Origin: Rhodospirillaceae bacterium
Lineage (GTDB): Bacteria; Pseudomonadota; Alphaproteobacteria; Bin65
Length of the DNA: 64,000 bases
Reading direction: 5' to 3'
Assembly (NCBI GenBank): GCA_011523655.1
Contig: WTGH01000009.1
Coordinates: forward strand, 35,151-99,150
Shown: positions 40,386 through 49,845 of the stretch, one piece after another
How the letters are laid out: each line of letters opens with the position of its first letter
Numbering within the stretch: position 1 is the first letter of the stretch
Notes under the pieces: generated by a model
The model's input: only the letters and a program-made list of their open reading frames with translations
What the model was told of the DNA's origin: nothing
Database searches by the model: none
Made by a program: the position numbers and the translations under genes

Positions 40386-40809
40386 TCCCGGATATCGGCC
40401 CCGGCGCCGTCCGGCACGCGCCGGGCCCGATCGCTGCGCCCGCGGGCAAGCCGCACTGCGGCTCGCAGCGTCCCGACACACCCGGCATTGCTTCCGTTCT
40501 CCGCTGCTGCAATCGAACTTTCCGGCAGGTCGCGCCGCAGCCTAACGGCCGTATCGGTTCAAACAACTCCTTTCGCGCCCTTACATGACATTTTCTTGCC
40601 AGATGGTCGCGTGGCCGGTAACATCTGCGCACGGGAGAACGAATAATCGATTAATTCGCCCACTTTCGCCGCTTCGTGTCGGGCCGTAGCAACAGGCGAC
40701 AGCAGCCTTCATTTTTTTGAAGCTGACCGTTTCCGGCTGCGAGAAGGAATTCGACACGCTTACAAGCGATGCGGAAGCGCCACGGGGCTCCTTTTGACCG
40801 GGAGCAGAC

Positions 40810-41862
40810 ATGATGTCCAGGCCGACACTAAGCCAGATTGCCGAACAGCTGGGAGTTTCAACTGCAACTGTGTCGCTTGCCATGCGCGGCAGCCCGAAAA
40901 TCTCACAAAAAACCCGGGAGAGAGTGGCGGTCGCTCTGAAGGAATCGGGATATATCTACCAGCGCAGCGCTGCCGGCCTGCGAACCGCGAAGACCCATAC
41001 AGTCGGCGTCGTCCTGAACAATATTTCCGATCCGTTTTGCAGCACTCTTCTGGTATATATCGAGGAAGAACTGTCGAAAGCAGGACGAACGATATTCTTG
41101 TGCAATAGCAATGAATCCGTTCAAAGACAGACCGAATTTCTAAGATCTATGGCGGAATATAATGCCGATGGCGTGATTATTTCGCCGGCAATCGGCTCGA
41201 CTGCCGAGGATATACTTTCACAAAAGGCCTTGTTGCCGCCCCTGGTCTTCGTATCGAGGGCGGTGTTCGACGTGAACGCGGATTATGTCGTCAACGACGA
41301 CCGTCAGGCCGCGAACCTGGCGGCAAAGCGGCTTCTCGATTGCGGGCACCGCCGGATTGCCCTGGTCGGCGGCGATCCGAGCGTCAGCTGTTTCGCCGCA
41401 AGGCTGGAGGGCTACAAGGAAGCGCTTGGCGAAGCCGCCATCGCTTTCGACGACGCGCTGGTTCGGGCGTGTGCGCCCACGCGGCCGGCCGGTTTTGCTG
41501 CCGCGCGCTGGGTCGCCGAACTGGCCCCGCGGCCGACCGCTGCGATCTGCTACAACGACCCTCTGGCGCTCGGCTTCATATCCGGCCTCGGTCACGAAGG
41601 TCTGCATCCGGGTATCGATTTCGCGCTTATCGGCCATGAAGACATTGAAGAGGCCGGCTTCGTCTCGCCTTCGCTCAGCTCGACTGCGGTATTGCACGAG
41701 GAGATGGGCCGGACGGCAGCCGCGGTTCTTTTGGAGCGGGTGGCCAATCCCGATGCGCCGCTGCAACGGCATGTCCTCCCGTCAGAACTTGTCGTCCGGG
41801 AAACCTGCTCGGTTTCCAATGACACCGCTCTTCAGGCCGGTTCGGTCCGCGAGCGTAACTGA
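40810..41862 (+). CDS. LacI-family transcriptional regulator
   Basis: PTLSQIAEQLGVSTATVSLAMRGSPKISQKTRERVAVAL HTH; VGVVLNNISDPFCSTLL. Confidence 0.94.
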   Translation: MMSRPTLSQIAEQLGVSTATVSLAMRGSPKISQKTRERVAVALKESGYIYQRSAAGLRTAKTHTVGVVLNNISDPFCSTLLVYIEEELSKAGRTIFLCNSNESVQRQTEFLRSMAEYNADGVIISPAIGSTAEDILSQKALLPPLVFVSRAVFDVNADYVVNDDRQAANLAAKRLLDCGHRRIALVGGDPSVSCFAARLEGYKEALGEAAIAFDDALVRACAPTRPAGFAAARWVAELAPRPTAAICYNDPLALGFISGLGHEGLHPGIDFALIGHEDIEEAGFVSPSLSSTAVLHEEMGRTAAAVLLERVANPDAPLQRHVLPSELVVRETCSVSNDTALQAGSVRERN

Positions 41863-42718
41863 CGGCCGGCGCCGGGCCGGCCGGCATCGAAAATTTCTCA
41901 AATCCTGCGCAGCGTACGGATAATTTGTTCGATCGGGATGTATCCGGTCTTGCCGCATCCTGGCGGCTTTCCAGTGCCATCGTTCTATCCCGAAAAATCC
42001 GAAGAAAACTGCTCGGCGTATGACTCTGAATTTTCCCGGTCGTAACTGCAGGATTTTTTCGTTTTGCAAACACGAAGAAACAAAATAATTTGCGAAGTCT
42101 GTTTGAACTTGTCGCTCATTCAAATCGTATTACGATCTTCCTCGTCGAATTTCCGTCCACAATAATTTGCGCTTCCGTTGTTCGGTGTTGAATTTGTCCG
42201 ACGCGTCCCGTCCGGTGCGCCGGCGATTGCCGGACAACTCCGGAAAACAGCGCTCTCCGGACCGACGAATCGTCGAAAAGCGCAGTCGAACAAAGGATTT
42301 GCCGTGAGTTTGAACCCTTTGGCCGGTTAGCGTCGCCTGCGGCGGATGCCCGATGCGCAGGTCATATAACCGATTTAATTCGCCGGATTTGAGGAAATGA
42401 CCGCCACAGCTGCCGCGACCGTTCCCGATCGCAACTTGGTTTTGGCAGCGTTGGACTCCTGAATTGCCGGCGCCATACCGGGGCGCTCAACAGTGCCGCC
42501 GTCTCCGACGGCCGAATTGCATTCGTCAATCGGTGGCAGGCCCACGGCAAGCGGGCGCGTCCGATCTTGCAGCGCGGCAGGTGCGGCACGCCCGCCGGCG
42601 AAAACGGGCAGCGAGGCTCACCGGACCGAGGGGTTGCCGCGCCGTTGCCGTTTGCGCCATTTATCCCTTATCGCTGGCCATGGGCCGGGACGGCCGGCCG
42701 GAATCCGGAGGACAGGCT

Positions 42719-43681
42719 ATGGGTTTGATGATTGACGGCGAATGGCACAGGGAGGACCGGTTGGCCGGCTCGGACGACGGGCACTACCGGCGCGCGGTCA
42801 CCGCATTCCGCGATTTCGTCACCGCCGAAGGATCGTCGCCGTTCAGGGCCGAGCCGGGCCGCTATCACCTCTATGTGGCGCATGCTTGCCCCTGGGCGCA
42901 CCGGACGATGATCCTGCGCAAGCTGCGCAAGCTGGAATCGGCGATCTCGGTATCGGTCGTCGATCCGCATTTGAGCGACGAGGGCTGGCATTTCAGCGAC
43001 GGGCCGGGCTGCATCCCCGACAGCGTCAACGGCGCGCGCTATCTGCGCGACATCTACAAGAGGGCGAAGGACGACTATACCGGCCGGGTTTCCGTCCCCG
43101 TTCTGTGGGACAGGAAGGAAGCGACCATCGTCAACAACGAATCGCCCGAGATTCTCCGGATGCTCAACACGGCATTCAACGAATGGGGCGACGGCGAGCC
43201 GGACTTCTATCCGCCGCACCTGCGGCGCGAGATCGACGCCGTGAACGAACCGATCTACGAGAATGTCAACAACGGCGTCTACAGGACCGGCTTCGCCACG
43301 ACGCAACAGGCCTACGAGGAGGCCTTCGAGGCCCTGTTCGCGACCCTGGACGAACTCGAAGCGCGCCTCGACCGGCAGCGCTACCTGGTCGGCAACCGCA
43401 TCACCGAGGCGGACTGGCGGCTGTTCCCGACCCTGGTGCGCTTCGACGCCGTCTATGTCGGCCATTTCAAGTGCAACAAGCGCCGGATCGCGGACTATCC
43501 CAACCTGGGCAACTACCTGCGCGATCTCTATCAGCAGCCCGGCATCGCTGAAACGGTGAACATGGACCACATCAAGCGGCACTATTACGGCAGCCACCTG
43601 CGCATCAACCCGACCGGCATCGTGCCCACGGGGCCGGCGCTCGACCTGACGCACCCCCACGACCGCGGCCGTTTCGGCTGA
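42719..43681 (+). CDS. Glutathionyl-hydroquinone reductase (Xi-class GST, YqjG/PcpF-like)
   Basis: LYVAHACPWAHRTMILRKL; DIYKRAKDDYTGRVSVPVLWDRKEATIVNNESPEILRML; LTEADWRLFPTLVRFD-like segment. Confidence 0.92.
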   Translation: MGLMIDGEWHREDRLAGSDDGHYRRAVTAFRDFVTAEGSSPFRAEPGRYHLYVAHACPWAHRTMILRKLRKLESAISVSVVDPHLSDEGWHFSDGPGCIPDSVNGARYLRDIYKRAKDDYTGRVSVPVLWDRKEATIVNNESPEILRMLNTAFNEWGDGEPDFYPPHLRREIDAVNEPIYENVNNGVYRTGFATTQQAYEEAFEALFATLDELEARLDRQRYLVGNRITEADWRLFPTLVRFDAVYVGHFKCNKRRIADYPNLGNYLRDLYQQPGIAETVNMDHIKRHYYGSHLRINPTGIVPTGPALDLTHPHDRGRFG

Positions 43682-43799
43682 CCGGCGAGCGCTTGCCGAC
43701 GGGTTATCCGCTTAGCCCGCAATTCTCACCACGGTCACGGCCTGCGCGGCGGCACTCGCCGGCGCCCGGCTTGCGGCACGGGGCGGCCTCGCCTCCTTT

Positions 43800-46343
43800 T
43801 CAGAACTGCGCGTTGAGCGTGAAGAAGAAAGTGCGGCCCCAGCCGGCCTCCGTCGGCCCGTCGACGCTGCTGGGGTTCGCGCTGTCCACCGAAAGCTTGG
43901 CGTCGGTGACGTTGAACACGCCCGCCGTGATCCGCGCGCCGTTCAGGCCCATCGGAGCCTTCCAGTCGAGTACCGCGTCGTGGCCGAACCAGGACTTGAA
44001 ATCTCCGGTGCCTGCCGAGTTCCTGAATCCGGAACGGTAATTGGAGGTCCAGATGAAACTCAGATTGCCGCGGCGCGCCAGGACCCCGGCGCGAACCATG
44101 TTCCTGGGAATGGCGTATCGTTCCGTATTGCCCGCGACACGCCGTTTGGCGCGGGTGACGTGCCGCCACGCGCCGCGTGCGCCGAGAATGCCCCAGCTCG
44201 TTCTGAAGCCGCCGCCGAACCGGGCGGTTACGCCCTGGAGTTCGGTTTCGACGATATTGGCATAGCTATCGTAAATCGTGATGCCCTGGGCATGATCGAT
44301 GCAGTTCGATTTGTTGCCGCCCTCCTCGCATACTTCCAGATTGCGTATCGCCCAGTCGGCCCTGTTCAGCCCCGCCACGCCGGCGCGCGAGAGCCGATAC
44401 CACTCCACCCCCAGAAAATACTGCCGCTTGCGGGCCTCGACGCCGATGGCGAACCTCTCGTTATCCGATGGGTCGAGCCCGGGATTGCCCGTGATCTCGC
44501 GCGCCACTTGGCGCGCGTTGAGACTTGTGCAGGGACGGGGAGGGGGTTGCGTAAGGTCGGGGACGCATCCGACATAGGGGTGAGACTGCGCGGCGGTGCT
44601 GTGGAGGCTCGACATCGAGGGCGGAGTCTGCCCTGCGCTCCAGGAACTGCGCAGCGTGAGGATTTCGCTCAGACGATAGCTGGCTCCCAAGCTCCAGGAC
44701 GTCAGTCCGCCCACGTCGTCCGCCCGGCCACCGGTGCCCGCAATCCTGAAGTCCAGCTTGTCGGTCAGCGGCAGGGACAATTCCGCAAAAGCCGTAACGG
44801 TCTCGCGCTTGCCCGCATAGCTGACCCCGCCGGAGCCCAACACCTTGGTCACGGGATGGGTCTTGCCGTCCCTGCTGCGAAAGCGCATGAGTTCATGCGC
44901 TTCCAGGCGGCTCAGCCTGACGCCTGCGGTCCAGGCCGCGCTCCGGCCGCCGATCGAAAATCCGCCGCCTTCCAGCGCCAGCCGGGCGCCGAGATATTCC
45001 CCGCCGAATTCGATCTCCTCCCGGAGGCTGCTGAACGCAATGGCCTGCCGATGCGCCGCAGCGTCCGAAAGGGGGTTTTCGAGGTCGTAATCGCCGTCTT
45101 CGACAGCTTGCCTTATCCTGTCGGTATGGACGAAGGTGTTGCCGGACAGCGAACCGGCGAGCCGGTAGGCTTCGAGGCGGGTGTCGTAGCCGAGCCAGTC
45201 GGCGATCCGGCCCTCGACGCCCACGGAGATGTCGTATTCCTCCCACTTCGTATGCCAGTCCCGGTTGCCGTGGCCGATGAAACGGTGCGAGACAAAGAAC
45301 CAATCGTTGTTGTCTCCGATGTCGCTCTTGGCTGCTGCATTGATCGTATCTATCAGGGCCTGACTCGGTGTGAAGCCGAACGTGCCGACCGGCGGGGCGT
45401 AGCGAAATGCCGAATCGCCCTGCCCGACATTGGCGTCCACATGGAATTTGGCCTTGTTGCCGAGCGGGTAATCCAGATTGAGGATCAAGGTTTTCTGGTT
45501 AATGCGGCTGGTGTTCCACGCGATATCGCCGTAGGCGAAACCGCAGCCCTTGTCGCCCGGAGTACGGGCGCCGGGCGGATTGTCGAGCTGGCCGGTATAG
45601 CCATTCGCCGGGTCGCATTCCCCCAGCGCCGCCGATCTTTGGCCGGTTATATTTTCGTCGGCGTCCCGCTGGAGGACCCAGACGGTGTTGCCGCCGGGGC
45701 TGACATTCCTCGCCTGGGCGAAGGTGCCGCCTTCCTGCCAGACGGAGCGGCTGTAGTCCCGGCTGCGCGAGGCGATTTCCTGGCGCCTGAGAATGTCCAC
45801 GCCGAGGGTCATGCGGCCCTTGCCGACCGCCCCGCCCCAGAAGACGCTGCCCTGCAAGCCGGTGCCGCCTTCCCTGGCCGGCACCCGCGCGAGCGCCCGC
45901 GTCTCGAAGCCGTTCAGATCAGTGCGCAGCACGATATTGAGCGCGCCGCGCAGGGCGCTGCCGCCTTGCGTGCCCAGGCTGTCGCCGCTCAGAATCTCGA
46001 TGCGCTCGATGGCCGAAATCGGCAAGGTGTCCAGATCGCCGGAGGTCGAGGCATAAGGCCTGCCGTTGACCAGGACGGGCAGCGACTGCCCGCCGGTGAG
46101 GAAATAGCGGATAATGCCGGTATTCAGCAGTTCCTCCAGCGTCTGGGAGCCGGATCGCTCAAGAAAGCCGCGCTCGTACTTGGCGATGACGCGCGGCTGA
46201 GGCGCGAGCGAACCGGCACCGGCGTTCGCCGCCGGTCCGACGACAAGCGCCCCTGCCAGGCACCACAGGGTGAGCGACCGGCGGAACATCCGCCGATGCG
46301 GCGGCTTCCGGCCGCGGCGCCCGAGTTTCGACATACGACGCAT
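43800..46343 (-). CDS. TonB-dependent outer-membrane receptor
   Basis: LEELLNTGIIRYFLTGGQSLPVLVNGRPYASTSGDLDTLPISAIERIEILSGDSLGTQGGSALRGALNIVLR plug; C-terminal FFFTLNAQF ends in Phe; GAGGAG upstream of MRRMSKL. Confidence 0.88.
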   Translation of the reverse strand: MRRMSKLGRRGRKPPHRRMFRRSLTLWCLAGALVVGPAANAGAGSLAPQPRVIAKYERGFLERSGSQTLEELLNTGIIRYFLTGGQSLPVLVNGRPYASTSGDLDTLPISAIERIEILSGDSLGTQGGSALRGALNIVLRTDLNGFETRALARVPAREGGTGLQGSVFWGGAVGKGRMTLGVDILRRQEIASRSRDYSRSVWQEGGTFAQARNVSPGGNTVWVLQRDADENITGQRSAALGECDPANGYTGQLDNPPGARTPGDKGCGFAYGDIAWNTSRINQKTLILNLDYPLGNKAKFHVDANVGQGDSAFRYAPPVGTFGFTPSQALIDTINAAAKSDIGDNNDWFFVSHRFIGHGNRDWHTKWEEYDISVGVEGRIADWLGYDTRLEAYRLAGSLSGNTFVHTDRIRQAVEDGDYDLENPLSDAAAHRQAIAFSSLREEIEFGGEYLGARLALEGGGFSIGGRSAAWTAGVRLSRLEAHELMRFRSRDGKTHPVTKVLGSGGVSYAGKRETVTAFAELSLPLTDKLDFRIAGTGGRADDVGGLTSWSLGASYRLSEILTLRSSWSAGQTPPSMSSLHSTAAQSHPYVGCVPDLTQPPPRPCTSLNARQVAREITGNPGLDPSDNERFAIGVEARKRQYFLGVEWYRLSRAGVAGLNRADWAIRNLEVCEEGGNKSNCIDHAQGITIYDSYANIVETELQGVTARFGGGFRTSWGILGARGAWRHVTRAKRRVAGNTERYAIPRNMVRAGVLARRGNLSFIWTSNYRSGFRNSAGTGDFKSWFGHDAVLDWKAPMGLNGARITAGVFNVTDAKLSVDSANPSSVDGPTEAGWGRTFFFTLNAQF

Positions 46344-46488
46344 ATCGAATCTCCTCAAAACAGATGGGAATGGCCACATCGTGGACATGCGGCAGGATCG
46401 AAACAACCCTGTAAATCGTTATATGCACGCAAGGAATTTGTTATAGGCGGCGTAACGCATCCGGCTCGCAACGACGGGGGAGAGCCCC

Positions 46489-47709
46489 TTGCCCCAGGCC
46501 TTCGACAGCATTCGCATTCTCGATTTCACCCAGGTCGTCGCCGGGCCCTATGCCGCGCAATTGCTGGGCAACCAGGGAGCGGAAGTCATCAAGGTTGAAC
46601 CGGCGCAGGGCGACCAGCTGCGCAAGATCTTCAAGACGGGCTCCCAGCCGCCGGACGCCGATTCGGCGGCCTACCAGCTGGTCAACCGGGGCAAGCGTTC
46701 GATAGCGGTCGATCTGAAAAACACGGCCGGCCGCGACGCGATCCTGAAGATCGCCGCCGGCTGCGACGTGCTGCTGGAGAATTTCCGGCCCGGTGTCATG
46801 GCCCGGCTGGGGCTGGACTACGATGCGATCGGGCGCGTGCGGCCGGATATCGTCTACTGTTCGATTTCCGGCTACGGCCAGACCGGGCCGCTGGCCGGCG
46901 AACCGGCCTATGACGGCACGATCCAGGCGATATCGGGCATGATGTCGAACAACGGCCATCCGGAGACCGGCCCGACCCGCGCCGGCTTCCTGCCGGTCGA
47001 CGTGCCGAGCGCCTTCCTCGCCGCCTACGCCGTCGCCGCCGCCCTGTTCCGCCGGGCGCAGTGCGGCCGCGGCCAGTATATCGATCTGGCCATGATCGAC
47101 GCCGCCATCCTCATGCAGCTCTCGGTCTTCTCGCGGGTCTTCACCGACGGCAGCGGCGGCGGCCTGATCGGCAACCGCTCGACCGCAGCCGTCCTAACGG
47201 CGGACGCCTTCCCGTGCAGCGACGGCTATATCGCGGTGAGTGCGGTCACCCGGCCCCAGGGCCGGATCGTGCTCGAACTGGCCGGGCTCGATCCCGATCT
47301 GTGGGACGATTTCGATCCCGAGAACCCGACCGCCCCGCGCTCGCAAGAGGTCGTGGACATCGTCTACGCGGCGTTCCGCAGGCGCCCGATGAAGGAATGG
47401 GAGGCCCGGCTGCGCGAGGCCGGGCAGTCGGCCTCCTGCGTGCTCGACGCCAAGGCCGTTGCGGCACTGGACCAGATGGCCCACCGCGCCGTGTTCCGGG
47501 ACGATCCGGCCGACGATCCCGCGGCCCCGCGCACCATCGGCGGCGCCTTCGTGGCAAACGAGGACGGGCCGGACATTCGCGGCGCGGCATCGGCCATCGG
47601 CGCGGATACCGAAGCCGTGCTGGCCGATTTCGGCTTTTCCGGCCCGGAGGTCGCAGCGCTCCGCGAATCGGGCGCCATCCCGGTCGCCGGCGCACCGGCT
47701 TCTTCGTGA
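46489..47709 (+). CDS. CaiB/BaiF family CoA-transferase
   Basis: DFTQVVAGPYAAQLLGNQGAEVIKVEPAQGDQLRK; VNRGKRSIAVDLKN; TTG start. Confidence 0.94.
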   Translation: MPQAFDSIRILDFTQVVAGPYAAQLLGNQGAEVIKVEPAQGDQLRKIFKTGSQPPDADSAAYQLVNRGKRSIAVDLKNTAGRDAILKIAAGCDVLLENFRPGVMARLGLDYDAIGRVRPDIVYCSISGYGQTGPLAGEPAYDGTIQAISGMMSNNGHPETGPTRAGFLPVDVPSAFLAAYAVAAALFRRAQCGRGQYIDLAMIDAAILMQLSVFSRVFTDGSGGGLIGNRSTAAVLTADAFPCSDGYIAVSAVTRPQGRIVLELAGLDPDLWDDFDPENPTAPRSQEVVDIVYAAFRRRPMKEWEARLREAGQSASCVLDAKAVAALDQMAHRAVFRDDPADDPAAPRTIGGAFVANEDGPDIRGAASAIGADTEAVLADFGFSGPEVAALRESGAIPVAGAPASS

Positions 47710-47724
47710 CCGGAAACGGGACGG

Positions 47725-48597
47725 TCAACCGGCACGCGCGAACTCTTCCCCGATCCAGTCGACGAAAGTGCGCGCCGCCGGCGTTTCCTCATGTTTCGGC
47801 GCGGCGAGCAGGAAATAGCCCTCGGGCAATTCCACGCTGTGCGCGTACGGCCGCTCGAGCCGCCCGTCGGCCAGCAGGTCCCGCGCCAGCGAATCGTGGG
47901 TGATGGCGAGGCCGCCTCCGGTCAGGGCCGCGGTCATCGCGACGACATAAGTCGAGGCGAGGGTGACGCTCCGGTCCCGCGGCAGGCTGAGCCCCTGGCT
48001 GGAGAGCCAGGCCTCCCAGTTCGTCGTCACGCCGACGGTATCGAACAGCGGCGCGGTTTCCCAGCGGCGCATGTCCGGTCCGGCCTCCGGCGCGCAGACC
48101 GGATAGACCCGTTCGACCGCCAGCCGTTTCGCCGTTCCGGGCATCAGCGCGGCGCGGCCGAAGCGGATTTCCACTTCCGGAACGCCTTCTCCGTGCAATG
48201 GGTCCCAGATCGGCGTCGACAGGTTGAGCGACAGCCAGGGATGGGCCGCCAGCAGGCCGCCGAGCCGCGGCGCGAGCCAGAAGGTCGAGAAGGCGAGATT
48301 GCAGGTCACCATCAGGCGCCGGCCCCGGTCGCCGCCGGTCAGCGCGCGGGTGCCGCTGCCCAGGATTTCGAACGCGTCCTGTACGATCGGCAGGTAGTTC
48401 GATCCGGCCTCGGTCAACTGGAGCGCCCGGGTCTTGCGGACGAACAGGCCGAGCCCGAGCGCGGCCTCCAGGCTCCGGACATGCTGGGACACCGCCGACT
48501 GGGTGAGATTCAACTCCGCCGCCGCCTGGGTGAAGGAGAGATGCCGCGCCGCCGCCTCGAAGGCGCGCAGCCAGGTGAGGGGAGGGAGGCTCGCCAC
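47725..48597 (-). CDS. LysR-family transcriptional regulator (GcvA-like)
   Basis: LTWLRAFEAAARHLSFTQAAAELNLTQSAVSQHVRSLEAALGLGLFVR. Confidence 0.95.
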   Translation of the reverse strand: MASLPPLTWLRAFEAAARHLSFTQAAAELNLTQSAVSQHVRSLEAALGLGLFVRKTRALQLTEAGSNYLPIVQDAFEILGSGTRALTGGDRGRRLMVTCNLAFSTFWLAPRLGGLLAAHPWLSLNLSTPIWDPLHGEGVPEVEIRFGRAALMPGTAKRLAVERVYPVCAPEAGPDMRRWETAPLFDTVGVTTNWEAWLSSQGLSLPRDRSVTLASTYVVAMTAALTGGGLAITHDSLARDLLADGRLERPYAHSVELPEGYFLLAAPKHEETPAARTFVDWIGEEFARAG

Positions 48598-48625
48598 GGC
48601 CGCTGGTCTCCATGCGCAACCGATA

Positions 48626-48642
48626 CATTAGTATTCCTAATG
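48626..48642. promoter_or_regulatory. Candidate LysR-box CATTAG-TATTC-CTAATG
   Basis: 6-bp perfect inverted repeat containing a T-N11-A pattern, ~30 bp upstream of the LysR gene in the divergent gap with the desaturase. Confidence 0.6.
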
Positions 48643-48719
48643 TTACCGTTCCGAATCCATCGTTTGTCAATCCTGAGCCGGCTGCGCAGGGTTGGACCGG
48701 AAGGCCCGACAACAGGCCG

Positions 48720-49769
48720 ATGGCGATGCCGGACTGTGCCCCGACTAATGCGGCCCCGACCAATGCGGCGTCGAGCGGCATAACCCTCGACCGGAAGACG
48801 CTGAAAGCGCTCGCGCAGCGATCCGACCGGCCGGGCCTGGCCTATCTCGCGCAATGGGGCTGCGGGCTGCTGGCGTCCGGCGCCCTGGTCTGGCTGTCCC
48901 TCGGCACGCCCTGGCAATGGCCGGCCATGTTCGTCCACGGCGTGCTGCTCACGGTTCCGGCCTACGCGCTCAGCCACGAAACGGCCCACGGCACCGCGTT
49001 TCGCAGCCGCCGCCTGAACGAAACGGTCCTCTGGCTCACGTCGCTGCTCTACATGGAGGAGCCGCTGCACCGGCGCTACACCCACACCAATCACCACACC
49101 CACACCTGGCATGTCGGCAAGGATTGCCAGATGCCGTTCGACACGCCGCTGGCGCTGGGCGGCTGGCTGGCGGAGGCCTCGGGGCTGGCATTGCTGCGCT
49201 ACCAGGCGACGGTCCTGCTGCGCCTGGCGGCCGGCCGCTACACCGGAGTCATGCGCATGGTGACGCCGGAGGGCGAACTGCCGAAGATGACGCGCAACGC
49301 GCGCATCTTTCTCGCCGTTTATGCCGGCGCCGCCCTGCTCGTGGCGCTCGGAGGCTCTTGGCTGCTCTGGTTCCTGGTCCTGCCGCGCCTCCTCGGCATG
49401 CCGGTCATGATGCTGTTCACGCTGATCCAGCATGTCGAGATGCAGGAGAACTCACCGTCGATCCTCGAGAGCACGCGCTCGTTCCGGACAAACCGTCTCG
49501 GCCGGTTCCTGTACGCGAACATGAATTGGCATGTGGAGCACCATCTTTATCCCCAGGTGCCTTTCTTCGCCCTGCCGGCGCTGGCCCGCGCTGTCGCCGC
49601 GCAGGTGCCGGCGCCCGATCCGGGCTTTTTCCGCACGAATTGGGCGGTGTTCGTCGTCGTCGTCCGGCGCAGCCTGGGCCTGTCGACCGGCGCGCCGTCG
49701 ATCCGCCAGGCGCCGCACATGATTACCGACGGCGGCGCCTTCGCGCGCGTCGCCCAGCGGACCATGTGA
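48720..49769 (+). CDS. Membrane fatty-acid desaturase family protein
   Basis: Histidine boxes HETAH, HTNHHTH and HVEHH; multiple TM. Confidence 0.92.
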   Translation: MAMPDCAPTNAAPTNAASSGITLDRKTLKALAQRSDRPGLAYLAQWGCGLLASGALVWLSLGTPWQWPAMFVHGVLLTVPAYALSHETAHGTAFRSRRLNETVLWLTSLLYMEEPLHRRYTHTNHHTHTWHVGKDCQMPFDTPLALGGWLAEASGLALLRYQATVLLRLAAGRYTGVMRMVTPEGELPKMTRNARIFLAVYAGAALLVALGGSWLLWFLVLPRLLGMPVMMLFTLIQHVEMQENSPSILESTRSFRTNRLGRFLYANMNWHVEHHLYPQVPFFALPALARAVAAQVPAPDPGFFRTNWAVFVVVVRRSLGLSTGAPSIRQAPHMITDGGAFARVAQRTM

Positions 49770-49845
49770 TGGACAGGCTGATCACTGGTCCGGCCGAAAA
49801 GCCGGCAGCACTTACCGAAGTTTCCAGCCGGCTGCCGATGCACCG

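Noticed and set aside
43980-46598. 872-aa plus-strand ORF opposite the TonB receptor
   Set aside because: Antisense shadow ORF; the reverse frame has clear TonB-receptor plug and C-terminal Phe.
48612-48719. N-terminal extension of the desaturase ORF
   Set aside because: Would overlap the LysR-box/divergent promoter region; ATG at 48720 is more plausible.
48735-48775. Tandem 15-bp duplication encoding APTNA-APTNA at the desaturase N-terminus
   Set aside because: Simple slippage duplication in a poorly conserved N-terminus; too small to interpret.
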